Origin: Corella eumyota
Lineage: Eukaryota; Chordata; Ascidiacea; Phlebobranchia; Corellidae
DNA: 64,000 nt
Reading direction: 5' to 3'
Assembly: GCA_963082875.1 (NCBI GenBank)
Contig: OY720101.1
Span: 2,604,001-2,668,000 of the forward strand
The notes under the pieces were generated by a model. The model saw only the letters and a list, made by a program, of their open reading frames with translations, was not told the origin of the DNA and searched no databases. A program made the translations under genes and the position numbers. Position 1 is the first letter of the stretch. Every line of letters begins with the position of its first letter. Of the stretch, positions 50,656 through 63,880 are shown piece by piece.

Positions 50656-52296
50656 TAAATCTAAGACACAATTATTAACACATTTAACAACATCATCATT
50701 TTGCGAAATAAAATACAAATATTCCTCGGCGCTAGTGGGCGCTAAACATCAAAAACCCCGCTAGCTATGCGTTGAACCTTTAGTTTGTCTTATTCAAGTA
50801 CCGGTAAAGTAAAAATAGAATAATTGCCAACCAGATTAATTTAGTCTGGTAATTTTGCGTCTATTTTTATAAACTTACATTACGCATGCGTTGGGAAAAA
50901 ACAGGTTTGCTTCATTTAAATAGAATTTCTGTTGACCGCTAAAAACGTGCATGACTCTAATTTTAACTATTGCATTTTTTCCCGGAATGATTTTGTTATT
51001 ATAATTTGGAATAAGATGTAAAATAACTAATCAATTAAAATTCAAAGATGTGGTCAATTCAATTGGGATCTGAATCACGGTTCTTAGAAAAATAGAATTT
51101 CCAATGAGGTGTTAAAAATACTTTACACACCACAACATGGATTCTAAAGGTCTACGGGAAAAGTTGACATATTTTAATGCCAAGTGACATTAGGCATGTA
51201 GTTGAAAAATTAAAAAATATAAACGTATTTTAAATAAATTTAAAGATAAATTTGTAAAGGAAAAATATGTAAACTTGAAGTTATTAAACTAAAAGAAGTG
51301 CAAGCTTAAATTGTCCTACAATTAACGGAAGATTTTATGAATGTCTTGTTATAATTAATTAATCATTTTGGGGTAAACTTAACATAAAAACTTAAAATAT
51401 TAAACAAAAAGAAATATAAAGCTCAAAATGTCTGTAAGTCTTATATTAAGTAAAGAAAATATTAAAGAATGTCATGTTATAAGCAACTAGTTATTTTGCG
51501 GTAAACTTTTTTTCAATTTTATTTTTAACCTTCCCTAAGAGACGTCGCCTGCCAAAAACACAAACTCTCGAAGCAGGGATTTTTTTTCTTGACGCCACCG
51601 ACCAGTCATCGACTCTACGATGACGTCATGACTTGTAACCGCGCTTTAAACAACCGCATACGTCACAGGGACTTATTTTTAACGATAAAATGGCAGAGTA
51701 AAGCACGGTAGATGCGATATTCACGCTGGTTTGTTACAAACACATCGCCCCGGGCTCAAATGCGTTTTCTCATTTTTTTCTTCGGATAATTTTCTGTCGT
51801 CGGTGCGCACAAAAAAACAACATAATACGCGCCAGTTGGAAATTAATAGCACAACGCAATTAAAATAAGACAATAAGCGTCATTTAACGAGTTCATAAAT
51901 AAGTAAAGGGTGTTTATATTTAATAGTTAATGTAGATGTCAGTATGTAAAACGTACAGCTAAAACTAAATGATCAAAAAGGAAAAAGCAAAGCAACTCGT
52001 ATATATTTAACTTAGACGCACAGATAGAAGTTTTAAATTAACTAATGTTTGCAAGGTTTAGCTGTTAAAAGTGTATACTGAGTGTAATATTAGATAGATA
52101 TAATTAAAAAAATTAACGCCTAATAGGTAGAATAATTCCCAAATTGTGTATACTATTATATATATGCGCGCATACAAACGGTATTTAAACGTTAGTTTAA
52201 CAAACTTTAATTACTATTCAGATCAAACTAGTTAGTCTTAATTGTACATGCTAATACCAAGCTAACTACCCTATGGGAGAAAATAAAAAACATATA
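50656..52296. other. Spacer upstream of the mosaic-protease gene
   Basis: About 1.6 kb. Mostly AT-rich, but 51,540-51,790 is clearly more CG-rich and holds a perfect CRE (TGACGTCA at 51,621-51,628) and further CGTCAC/GACGTC half sites. This is the best promoter candidate for the gene starting at 52,297, though it lies 0.5-0.75 kb upstream. No coding signal was found. Confidence 0.45.
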
Positions 52297-55200
52297 ATGA
52301 CGTTAAACAGGTGATACAAGCTTTTAAAAATTTTACTGATATTAATTTATTGTATGATAGTTTGTTTTAATTAATAGTGTTAAATATGCATTAAAAAAAC
52401 GTGATTTTGCATTTTTAGATTAATTTTCTTATTGGTATGCGGATCGTTACATATATACGTTGTTGAATCACAAGGTAAAATTTATTTAAACAATTTAATA
52501 TTAAATTAAATGTAAAAAGGAGAATTTTTTGCTACTTAACTTTTTGAAGTATAAGTAATGTTTGACTTATTATATCGTTTACCTAAGACTTTTTGTTATA
52601 AATTTAACTATCTTCTTTTGCCCTTAATCTAAAATAAACTGAAATAAACGCCAAACTAATTGTAATTAAGACTCTATAGTCGTTTAACATATACATATAA
52701 AACGTAAAAAATGATTTATTTAATAATCTAACCTTATTTGTTAGTTGGCCAATGTACTGATGCTTCATGGTGTGGTCCACAACTTGCCCAACTTTGTTCG
52801 ACTCCACAATTTCAAACTGAGTTGTTTTTAAACTGTCCTCTACTGTGTAATCAATGTTCAAAAACTGAAGACGATCGTAAGTGTATTTGAAATCTAAAAA
52901 AAGTTAGCATTTTAAACGATAAAAAAATAAAGTTATCTAAATTCAACAAATACGTTCTTGATACTTTATTGTAGACATTTTTCAGCTAAGTCTAAAATAA
53001 AATGAAATATCCAAACACAATCAAATAAGTTTGATAGCTAAAAAACATATCAACTCGCTTTGAGTAATTCTTCTTTTATTTTAAAGCCTTGTGCCAAATT
53101 GACAACGGAGGTTGTGAGCAAATTTGTTCTGTTGAAAATGATGTTGTTAAATGTGGATGCCCTTCCGGATTTCAGCTTGATCCGAACGGTCAAACATGTT
53201 CAGGTAAAATGGTAGTTTTCAAACTAAATAAAAATGTAACCTAACAAAAATTAATGACATTTTGTTATCTTAATAACGAAATTATTTACTTTTAAATGTC
53301 TTAAGCATGCATGCATACAATTTAAAATGTAACGCAAAATTAACAACTTCAAAATATATCAAATTGTTTTAAGATAAGCCCTTTCCACGAAATTGAATAC
53401 TTCTTAAAGGGGTTACTATCATCTCAAAAATGATTCAATACAAAGTTAATGTTTAATTATACAACAGTGTGACAAAAATTAATGCTACATCTTTATACCC
53501 ATTTGCTTAGATATTGATGAATGTAAAGACAACAGCACTATTCGATGCCCTGCCTTTCATCAACCATTCTGTATCAACAGAAGAGGAACATACTTCTGTT
53601 CTTCCCAATCTTGTTCAACAGGAAGTAACGGTCAACGAACTGGTTTAATTAACAAGTATCAAAGTGACGAATGCTGTCGGGTAGAAGAAGGTAGAACTAA
53701 TTTGTATTTTACAATTTGAAATAATACTTTAAAAGCTTGTGTGATAGCCACAATAAATGACATAAAAATGGGTACATATTTCTATATTAATGTAATTTTT
53801 CTTGGTTTATTTCAAGAATCTACATTACTGACACTGTTATACAACAAATAGCACATAGACTATTTAACTAAGATCTTTAATTAATTTTTTTTAATAAAGT
53901 AAAGGAATTAATTACAATTAACAAACCTTTGGTATGGCTTATCAAAGAGCAAACTATCTACTACAATACTGTTTTATATTGCAGGAAATCCGTCTTGTGG
54001 ACAAGATTCTTTGCTGGGTCGAAGAATTGTGGGAGGAACAAATGCTGTGTTTGGTGGATGGCCTTGGATGGTGAGGAATTATCTTCCTAAAAATAATAAT
54101 TTTAATCTATTTAAGATAATATAGAATGATACATAAACTCTTGTTTAAAACCAAGATTATTTAACAAATAGAAAGTAGCTTGAAACAAGTAAATACTTAA
54201 ATTAAAAACATTGTTGTTAAGCTGTTGTTTTAACAAGCAAATCTTTTGTTATATTAATTATATTTTGTCATAACAGTTTGGTCCAAATCATAATATTTTT
54301 AAAATAAATCGTCATACTTAAATTTAATAATATGCAATTACGAATGTAAACTTAAGATTAAGTTAAGTTTGTCAAAAAATAGCTGTAGGCATAAAAATTA
54401 TTGTGCGATTAAGGTTTAAAAATAACACGTGTTGGAATTGATAAACGTAAGCATCTAAATGTTATATTTAGGTTTACGTGCTAATTAACGATAGAATATT
54501 ATGCGGAGGATCTCTCATAGATCCTAGCTGGGTATTGACAGCTGGTCATTGCTTTAGGTAAGTAAAGCAATTAAAATTAACTAAGTATTTAAAAAGTGAA
54601 TTTAATCTTAGCAACATTAAAACTTTAAACATGTTCATGTGCAACTGTTATATTTAAACTAATATTAAAAGTTATACGTTGCTGAATGTTATAGAGGTAT
54701 TGCTGATGAACCAAATACAAGAATTCAGACTTTCTTTGGGCGAATCAATCCATCTGCGACAAGACAACAAGAGCCAAATGTTCAAGAAAGGCGAGTTATT
54801 CAGGTAAATTTCAATGTTTATTAAGTAGAAATATTGATATATGTTTAAGTAATAAGCTATAAAATTTAAGAAACTTTGATTGAACGACTCAATGTTTTTA
54901 ATGCGTTGTCCAAACAAAAAAATTAATGTTACCAACTAAATTTTCTAGTGGGTATTGCACGAAGACTGGGAGGAAGCTAACTTTCCATATCACGACGTTG
55001 CACTTATGAAGTTAGACAGTCCGGTTGATATCAACAACAACATCTATCCTATCTGTCTACCAAACGGGCAAGTACCCGAACCCGGCACTACATGTTTCAT
55101 CACTGGATTCGGAACAACTGGTAAACACAAAATACTAAATTAGCTACAGAACTTAAGTTAAAATAACTGCTACTTAGTTAAAATTCAGAATTAAAACATT

Positions 55201-58200
55201 TACATCTTAAATACAACTACATCAAGTTGCATAGAACATAAGCAAAATGTTTATATGTATTTAAACACAAAATAATGTTGGCAATGTTGGTTGTAAGAAG
55301 ATGTCAACTTACTTAAATAATTGTAACATTTAAACTTTTTTACTGAGTTATAAATGTTAAAATGTTGCTGAATAAAGAAATATTTAAAAGTTAACATATA
55401 CATTATATTAACAACTACATCTAGTTGCAGTTGCACAAACAATGTCAAAATTCGTATAAAAATTAAACAAAAACCATGTTTTTAAAAAAATAATTGAATT
55501 AGAAAATACTTACCTTTAAACTTTCTTAACAAATTATTCTTTACAGCTTTCCGAGGTTCTGCAGCAAAACAACTTCAGGAAGTTAACGTTCCCATAGTAA
55601 CTGATACAGCTTGTGCTGACGTATACGCTGACTCTCAATTTCCAATTAATCCACCTTTACAAATTTGTGCTGGTCATGCCCAAGGTGGAAAAGATTCCTG
55701 TCAGGGTAAATAAACTTTAGAAAAACTTTAGCTATTTGTAAATCACTATGTTTTATCGGTGTTTTTGATATAAAATCTTAATCACATTCATTTACATCAA
55801 GTTTTAATAAAAAAAATTGTGTACTTTATTTAAAGAAATATCTTTTAAATTAATTTCTGAGGTTAATGTTTATAAATGTAACTTTTTCTCTATTAAATCC
55901 TTTCTCTATTAAAATTCTCTATTAAATCCTTACAATTTTATGTTTTTTTTAACACATAACAACAACAATAAAAATGTCTTACATTAAAGCAGTTCTGAAA
56001 TCTAGAACTTAAAAACCGATTTTACCTCAGGTGATTCTGGCGGTCCTCTCGTGTGCCAAAGATGCGAGACTTGTAGTTGGTATCAGGCTGGTGTGACGTC
56101 ATTTGGTCGAGGTTGTGCCCGAGCTGGTGTTTTTGGCGTTTATGCCGACGTAGAATTTCACGAGGAATGGATCTCCAGCGTCACAGGAGTGCCGGTAAAC
56201 AAGAATCGAAAATGTGGCGGCGATGGTAAGGGCTATATTTTATTATTAAAAAATAAGGATAAATTTCTTTAAATTATTCAAGTAACAACAACCGTATTTG
56301 AAATTAGCAAAAAACTAAAAATTAAGTTAATATCTGGGTCTAACATTATTTAATTTAACAAGTTTAGCAAAAAACTAGAAGTTAAGTTAAATACTAAGTC
56401 TAACATTATTTAATTCAACAATTACACCTTTAAGTTACTGATTTATATTAAATACAAAGGATTTAAACACATTTTAAAATTACCTTACTTTAAGGTCTTC
56501 CAACTTGGTCTGTTTGGACACTTTGGGGCGATTGTTCAAGGTCTTGTGCTTCTGGAACCCAGGAACGATCAAGAACTTGTATTAACGGTTTAGCTGGCTC
56601 TGCTGGCTGCCTGGGTGATACTAGGGAAACAAAAGATTGCAACTTATTAACTCCTTGTCCAGGTAAAAATTTTTAAAACGCCTAAAAAAAATTCAACATT
56701 AAATAGCTCAAGACTTTGTAAAAATTCTTTATAGTATTTATAAATGAGGTAAAATAACCTTTAAAAAATTCTTTTTTCGTAAACTAGAAATATATGTAGT
56801 TGCAATACAGAAAATGTTGTTTGTGATTATTTTACGTATATAGCCCATTTTTTATCATTCAGGTATTTTCTAATTTACTCTTTATAAAAAAAACATAACC
56901 CAAAGATTATATTACAGTTTGGGGACTATATGGGCAATGGAGTCCATGCTCAAAATCATGTGGTTCTGGATCTAGAGAACGAACAAGGGAATGTATGAAC
57001 GGAAATGTCGGTGATCTAGGTTGTAGAGGGGAAAGTTCCATGCAAGATAACGTAAAGCTAAAAAAAAATTATATTTTAACGAATGTACTTTAAAGTTAAA
57101 ATCAACCAATTTACTTCTTATGTTATCTTAAATGCTTTGAATACTAAGAATCTTGCATTTTTCTACAACCTTTTATTGATATAATTTGATATATTGAAGA
57201 TTTTTTATATGTTTAATAGAATTGTAACTCCAAACGATGCCCATCCTGGGCTCCATGGGTACCATGGGCAGATTGCAGCCTAACTTGTGGTGATGGAGAG
57301 CGAACATCAACGCGTAGATGTAGGTTCGGTGAGCGTGGAGATGTTGGTTGCCAAGGTGACGTAACAAGAACTGAAATGTGCAAGATCAGAGACTGCCCAG
57401 GTAGTTAACTTTTGGATCTGTAATTTACTTAACTATAGGCGTTTTAAAGACCATTAACGCAGATAAATTGGTTTAATAGGTAGGCTATAAAATGTAAATT
57501 CGCTAGAAAATTTAAAACAAAATTTTCTGTATGTCTTTATAAGATATTTCTGTTCTTAAAATCCATTAAACTTTTATTTAACAACGAGTTTGTTACACCA
57601 AGGTTATACTCAATGGACAAGTTGGTCAGCCTGTTCGCTTACATGTGGCAGTGGCGAAGAATCTTCGACAAGAACTTGTAACGGGGGTACTGCAAGCGTT
57701 TCGCCTGGATGCCAGGGTAGAAGTTCCCGCACAAGACCATGTGCAACGCAAATCTGTCCAGGTCAGCAAAAAAATATACAAAATTTTTTGTAGGCTATAG
57801 TCTAGCTAAGTAATTTAGTAAATCCTTGGACCGTTAAATTACAAATATACCTCTTTATACATTAATCATTTAGAATTAAACCAAGAATCACACCAACAAT
57901 TTTTTTACTAATTTTAAATTGTTTGACTTTGTTTTAGTATGGGGAAGTTGGGGGAAATTTGAACCTTGTCCAGTTACTTGCGGAAGAGGAAGAAAGGTTA
58001 GAACCAGAAGGTGTATAAATGGAAATCCAGGAGATGACGGCTGTATTGGACAAGAATCCATGGCAATTGTAAGAACAAATAAGTTATATTTATACGAGTA
58101 CCCCCTTGTTAACAATGATCTAGTATAAGATATACATAATATATTGGTCAAAAAATAAGAGAGTATTGTCAGATTGTTATTTTTACTTAATATTTACCTT

Positions 58201-61200
58201 TCACAATAATGATAAATTACTACTTTCAGAATTGCAATACTCAAGATTGCCCTATTTGGGACCAGTGGTCAACTTGGGGTATATGTACGCGGACATGTGG
58301 TGGGGGGTCACGTACGTCGGAAAGAACCTGTCTAAACGGTGTAAGGGGCGATGTTGGTTGCCAAGGACGAAATCAGAGAACAGAAGTTTGTAACACTCAA
58401 GAATGTCCATGTATGTTTAAGTTTTGATTCAGCAAAATTGTTAGCTATTGAACGACAATAAATATTTGTTAATGTTTTAATGTATTAATAGTTTGGAGTG
58501 ATTATGGAGAATGGAGCGAATGTAGTTCATCGTGTGGAGGGGGAACGCGAAACCGGGAGAGAAACTGCGTAAATGGAGAAGTAGGGGACGATGGATGTAT
58601 GGGACCTACAACTGAGATTGAGGTAACTGAAAGTTTAAGTAATTTTTTTTACGAACAACAACGTTCACACAATACAACATGTTGATAACTTCTTAACAAG
58701 GTTTAAATAAAAATGCATTAGATTTGCAATTAAAAATGGCATTAGAGACTCATATTCTGCCAGTATATTTAAGCATACTAGAGGCCTGTTCAAGCATGTT
58801 GATAAACTTTATTTTATATGTTAAGATGTGCAATGGACATAATTGTCCAGCACTTACTGAATGGGGTGAGTATGAAGACTGTTCAGCTTCCTGTGGAGAA
58901 GCTACTAGGACTAGAACAAGGACTTGTCAATATACAAACAACCCTTCGGACTGCAATGCCGAGCTTACTGATACACAGAATTGTAATTTGGAGATTTGTC
59001 CAGGTTTGTGGACTGCTTGGACCGACTATGGTGGATGTTCAGTTCCTTGTGGCAACGGAGTAAGAACTAGATCGAGAAATTGCGTGGTAAGGTTTAACGT
59101 AAGGAAAACCTTAAAAAGTTTGACAACCAAACATTGCAAATAAACATATGATCACAATTGTCATCACCTAAGTAATTTAAATTCTGTAATTTGAACCAAA
59201 AATGAACAAGTTTGTTGTTGCTAATACATGTGTACATTGCAGTGCTTGTTTAATGCTTATACCGTTTCTATTAGGGAGGTATGGTCGGCGCATTAGGTTG
59301 CGAGGGATCGGACACAGACACCGAAAACTGCGGTGAACCTTGTATGACAAAGTGGTCAGATTATGGAGATTGGTCCCAATGTACAAGAAGTAAAAAATTA
59401 ATCTAATTAATTTTTGTTACTAACTTATATATCGAATTTGGGTTAAAAATAGATAATTAAAAAAGTGCAAGGATGGTGAATATTTGCTTACCATTGGTAA
59501 TATTAATTAGCAATTTATTTTTTTTCCTTTAAATCAAAATTTTACAGTTGAAGTAGTAAACCGTAAAAAACTTATAATAAACGTTATTTATTTTTCTATC
59601 CTTAGCATGTTACGGGGGCTTAAGGACCCGGACTAGAACTTGCATAGAAGGAAATATCGGTGACCCTGGATGCAGTCCGCCAGAGGACGCTGAGGAGCAA
59701 GAAGTTTGTAACGAAGAAATTTGCGAAGAAGGTTGTTTTTACAAATTTTTAATATTCGAATAAAGTCTAAAATAAAAACAAAAACTAAAATAAAAACAAA
59801 AACCTTGACTTTTTAATTTTGTTCAGACTCCGGTTGTACTCCTGATGATCCAAGATGTGGAATTTTTGTGCAAAACTTTGGCGCATTTGCGGTGTGTGTT
59901 AGCAGAATTCAATGTGACATTGTATGTGGTAGATGTGGTACGTTTTAAACTTACTAATACTTTTATTAAAATCAATATTGATTTTTTAGCTTAACTAGTT
60001 TAAGTTTTCACTAAAATACTTAAACTTGTATATCGTTAACGATGTCCTATAACTTTTCTGAAAACAACAAAATTTTAACAAAATTAAAAATATTTCTTTA
60101 TGTTAGCTTTTGTTCCGCCTGGCGAATGGACAGCTTGGTCAGAATGTTCAAAAACTTGCGGCAAAGGAAGGCAAGGAAGAACTCGAGTTTGTAACTCCGA
60201 TACATGTGTAAATAGACAGCGACAATCTTGTCAGGGGGACCCGTGCAATGGTAAGCAAATAAAAACAGTATAACCAAAATAATTTGAAAAAATTTGTAAT
60301 ATTTTGGTTACCGCAGTCATTTTTAGTAAAGATAAAATAAATTTTAACTAATTAATATTTTCTAGGCTTTACACCCTGGTCAGAGTGGACCTCCTGTCCA
60401 GTAACATGTGGAGGAGGTACACAGAGTCGATTTAGAGAATGTCCAGCAGACCGAGTCTGCACACCTGATAGTTACGGCACTGCCTTAGTCCAAACTCAAG
60501 AATGCGAAACTCAAGTCTGTCCGGGTTCTTGGGATCAATGGGGATCGTATAGCGCTTGTTCAACCACGTGTGGTCCAGGAATTATAACACGTACTCGTTC
60601 ATGCATTGGTGGTGTCGCTGGAGAAACTGGATGCATTGGTCCTGTGGAAGAAACGGATAATTGCAACATTCAGGCTTGTCCCGGTGCTTGGGGAAATTGG
60701 GCATCGTCCGAGGGATGCTCCCAAACTTGCGGATTGGGAATAATAAGAGAGAGAAGAGAGTGCATTGGAGGAGAAGTAGGAGGAGAAGGCTGTGAGGGAG
60801 ATGATGAGCAAATGTTTGCATGTAACGAAGGGGAATGTGTGGTAGAGTGGAGTGAATGGACCGCTTATAGTGACTGCAGCGCCTCCTGTGAAGGAGGAAC
60901 CCAATCTCGAGACAGGTAACAACACATAGATAGCAATTTAAGATGTTTTATTTATGTATGAAATTTTTATCCAAATTTTTGTGCAGGTCATGCCTTAATG
61001 GAAATCCAGGCGATGTTGGATGTATTGGGCTTGTTACTGAAAGTCAAAACTGCAACGAGGAAACTTGCGATCAAGGTTTAACAACTTCTCTTTTTTTTTT
61101 TTTTTTTTAAGAGTATAGACATTTTATAAATTTAAAATTCTGTTGGAATTACATTGCTTTAACTAAAAATAATTTTTGTTTAGACCCTTGTGCAGGTTTA

Positions 61201-61569
61201 GCCGATAATCCATCGTTATTAAGTTCTGGTCAGAGCTGCGAAGGAATTGTTTCTTTGTGTTTTTCTTTTTCAAGCTTCGCTGTACCAAGATGCGCAAGAA
61301 CGTGCTGTGAAGCAACACAACAACAAACAAGTAAGCAATAATTTAAATCTTATGTTAAATTATTTTTAATAAAACCTAAACAAAATTAATTTGAAAGCTT
61401 CTTAGTTAAAACACTTAGATTAAAAACGCGGGCATTAATAAAACATTTTTTTGTAGATTGCGAAGATAACCCAAACGAAATAGGACGTTGTTTTGTGTTT
61501 AGGAACCAGTGTCATCGTAGTATACCTTTTTTCACGACTAATTGTCGTAAAACGTGCAATTTTTGTTAA
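52297..61569 (+). CDS. Secreted mosaic serine protease: EGF, cEGF, trypsin, 15 TSP1 repeats, 3 ShK-like modules (26 exons, 1,304 aa)
   Basis: Exons: 52297-52310, 52419-52474, 53087-53203, 53511-53690, 53985-54070, 54472-54557, 54695-54803, 54949-55120, 55547-55705, 56031-56225, 56495-56662, 56918-57051, 57220-57400, 57603-57761, 57938-58068, 58230-58410, 58492-58622, 58826-59086, 59275-59389, 59606-59731, 59827-59937, 60107-60250, 60366-60915, 60987-61075, 61184-61330, 61457-61569; all phases close. Signal peptide [23 protein letters not shown] module ([12 protein letters not shown]); calcium-binding EGF (DIDECKDN); trypsin domain activated at RR-IVGG. Triad: His in TAGHC, Asp in HDVALMKL, Ser in GDSGGP; the Asp in GKDSCQ predicts cleavage after Arg/Lys. 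Then ten TSP1 repeats (WSxWxxCSxxCGxGxRxRxR), a Cys-rich ShK-like module (exon 21), five TSP1 repeats (11-15) and two more ShK-like modules ending KTCNFC. Likely an extracellular-matrix or defence protease; substrate unknown. The 14-base first coding exon is the least certain part. Confidence 0.92.
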
Positions 61570-62375
61570 TATTCCGTCCTTTTCGTTCTTGCGATGTATT
61601 GTTTAAATTTAATGATTTCTATTCTGTACCAAATTAAAGAAAAATAGCAAAGCGATGCTGAAACTCTGTTATAATTGATGTTGTTTTTCTTATTGTTCTG
61701 GTTAGTTATTTTAATAGGAATGTTGTGCATTTTAAGATTTTTTCCCAGCTTTAGCTTAACTTCTTTAATGTTTTGCGTTCAGTAAATAAACAAACTATTT
61801 TAACTTTTTTGGGTAAACCAAAGATTGTTCGAAAAAAGTAGAAAGCATTTCCATAAAATGGGTTTTATAAGTTTACTGAGAGCAAAATTATGTTAGTTCT
61901 TGAATTTTTTTACTATTTTACCAAATCAATTTTGACCCATGTATTTTTAAATTTACAACTAAACCAAAATATGTTTGATCAACCATTTTTGGCATATTAC
62001 TTACAAAACAATAGCAGATAATGTTAATTTGCAAACCACTCAACAAACAAATTATTTGCTTTTCTTATATTTAAATTAAAACGTTGTATTTGCTTTTAAT
62101 GTTGGGGTAATAAAACAATAACTAAACATTAAACTATATCATGAAAATTGGATTATTATTACCCTAACATGTATATTTTTTTTCTAAGTTAAAGTTGTAG
62201 ATCAATTCTTATAAAAGAAAAGAAAGTAGATGATTATGTATTACTTAAACGTGTAAGAACCGTTCTACATAGATTGTTTAATGAGCTCAAGTAAAAGACA
62301 CCTTAGAAATAAATGCTTCAAGATCAAAAACAAATTCTTAAATCCCGTTCCAATTATTCAAATTGTTGATGTTTG
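61570..62375. other. 3' UTR of the protease gene and spacer
   Basis: Contains the 3' UTR and poly(A) signal of the upstream gene, then AT-rich spacer. No exon of the missing N-terminal half of the intelectin gene was recognised. Confidence 0.5.
61785..61790 (+). terminator. Poly(A) signal AATAAA, mosaic protease gene
   Basis: AATAAA about 215 bases after the TAA at 61,567-61,569, the first canonical signal downstream. Confidence 0.5.
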
Positions 62376-62705
62376 ATTTTAAGTATTTCAATTCCTTGAT
62401 TCTGATTCCAAGTATTCTGATACCAATTCTTAAATCTCGTTCCGATTTTAAAAGTTTTTCAGAAAATGTGTAAACAAAAGTTCTTTTTATGTCAAGGTTG
62501 TGTTTTTCACAAGTTAAATGGCAAAATAGAATTTTTAGATCAAACAAAAATGCAGTTTGCTTATTCCAATTCCTTAATTTTGATTCCAAGTACATAACTT
62601 CTAACTACTAAATCTTGCTTTGATTCCAATTTCAGTTATAGTCTTTGTAAGAATATGTAAATAAATGTTCTTTGTATGTCAAGGTGCAGTTCTATATAAG
62701 TTTAA
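62376..62705. repeat. Diverged tandem duplication, about 140 bp unit, period about 180 bp
   Basis: Unit 1 (about 62,380-62,520) and unit 2 (about 62,560-62,705) share ordered blocks: CAATTCCTTGATTCTGATTC versus CAATTCCTTAATTTTGATTC (starts 62,389 and 62,567), a TCTTTTTATGTCAAGGTTG versus TCTTTGTATGTCAAGGTGC pair, and AAGTT ends. The sequence is non-coding and lies just before the intelectin fragment. Confidence 0.55.
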
Positions 62706-62760
62706 AATCACAAAAGAAAGCTTTTTCAAATCGATTTAATTCATCCTCCAATTTCTAATA

Positions 62761-63329
62761 CAGAACCAGCAATGGATTTCTTCGACAATATGGAGGTAAT
62801 TTGTACAACTTGTACAAAAATCACTTTCCTATTACATCAGGTGTGTACACGTGGCCTACTGACAACGGACCAAGTATTCCAGTTACATTCGATAAAGGAA
62901 CTGCACAACAAGCTAAAGATCATTTTGCCCCAGAAACTCTTTAACTAATTGATGGTGGATACATACAGGTAAGTATTTACTAAAAAGAACTTGAAATATT
63001 TCCCATGACATTATGCATTTACTTGAATACATAAATATTTAGAACAATAGACTATGCATTTTTATTATAGTATTAAGTTTTTTTTGTATCGTGTATAGTT
63101 TCGAGTTTTAAATGGAGAAGGAAATGCGTTTGCGTTATGCCTAGGAACCAAAGCTAAGCCTTCACATCACAACGTTGAACATTCGTATATAGGATCAACT
63201 GCTGTGTCTCGTGACGTCCATTACTGTGGAGATTTTTCTGCACTTGCTTTTAATGGTTATGGCTCTCATAAAGACTGGAGCGCTTCATTAAGCTTGGTTG
63301 AATCTGCATTCTTAATTTTTTATCGTTGA
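62761..63329 (+). pseudogene. Intelectin-like lectin, C-terminal two exons, in-frame stop
   Basis: Exons 62761-62968 and 63101-63329 join in frame and encode the C-terminal half of an intelectin, a secreted calcium-dependent lectin binding microbial exocyclic diols. Matches: NGFLRQYGGNLYNLYKNHFP, WPTDNGPSIPVTFDKG, GYIQFRVLNGEGNAFALCLG, EHSYIGS, VHYCGDFSALAFNGYGSH and a normal C-terminus ALIFYR-like (AFLIFYR) with TGA. The first exon contains TAA at 62,942-62,944 within APETL-stop-LIDGG, where relatives read through, probably from a Tyr or Leu codon. No N-terminal fibrinogen-like exons were found in the 1.2 kb upstream. Most likely a decayed tandem copy; a sequencing error at one base or a missed upstream exon set are the alternatives. 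Confidence 0.8.
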
Positions 63330-63880
63330 ATTCTATATGCAACATAACTTATATATGTGCATGCATCTACGATAAAATAGTTACTTGTGGTGAAAATAAA
63401 CCTGCTTTATAACTTGTATATATGTGTTTCGCAGTCCCTTAATTCCTAAAATAAAATGCTATTCATTCAAATTTGTTATATGTGTGTTAGAATTGTTTGT
63501 GAAAGAAACTCAAAGTTTTGCACTGTATGGTGTTTTATATGGCCGACTTTGCTAAAATGTTTTAGTACCTTTTTTACTAGAAAATTAAAATAAGTTTAAT
63601 TAATCCTCTTTTATACAAGAAACGTAATAACAGAGTATTGTACAACTATTTTCTTTAATCTAATTGTAACATTACTAAAAACATAACTGAACCACTATTT
63701 ATCTTATATATATTTATAAAAAAAGAGTATAATAGAAATAACAAATTAAAATTTAGCATAAGATGTTTATCAAATTTACTAAATCGTTAACATAATATAC
63801 TGCCACATACATACGACTGCACTATTACAAAATCATTCTGTTAATCAACCCACTTTAAAAAAAAATTAAAGCCAAATTTT
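63330..63880. other. Spacer between two intelectin fragments
   Basis: About 550 AT-rich bases with an ATAAAA-type 3' flank after the first fragment. No exon was recognised, including none of the upstream exon that the second copy would need. Confidence 0.45.

Noticed and set aside
62338-62595. 85-codon minus-strand ORF with repeated ...RIGIRI... words
   Set aside because: It is produced by the degenerate tandem repeat and has no sign of coding selection or partner exons.
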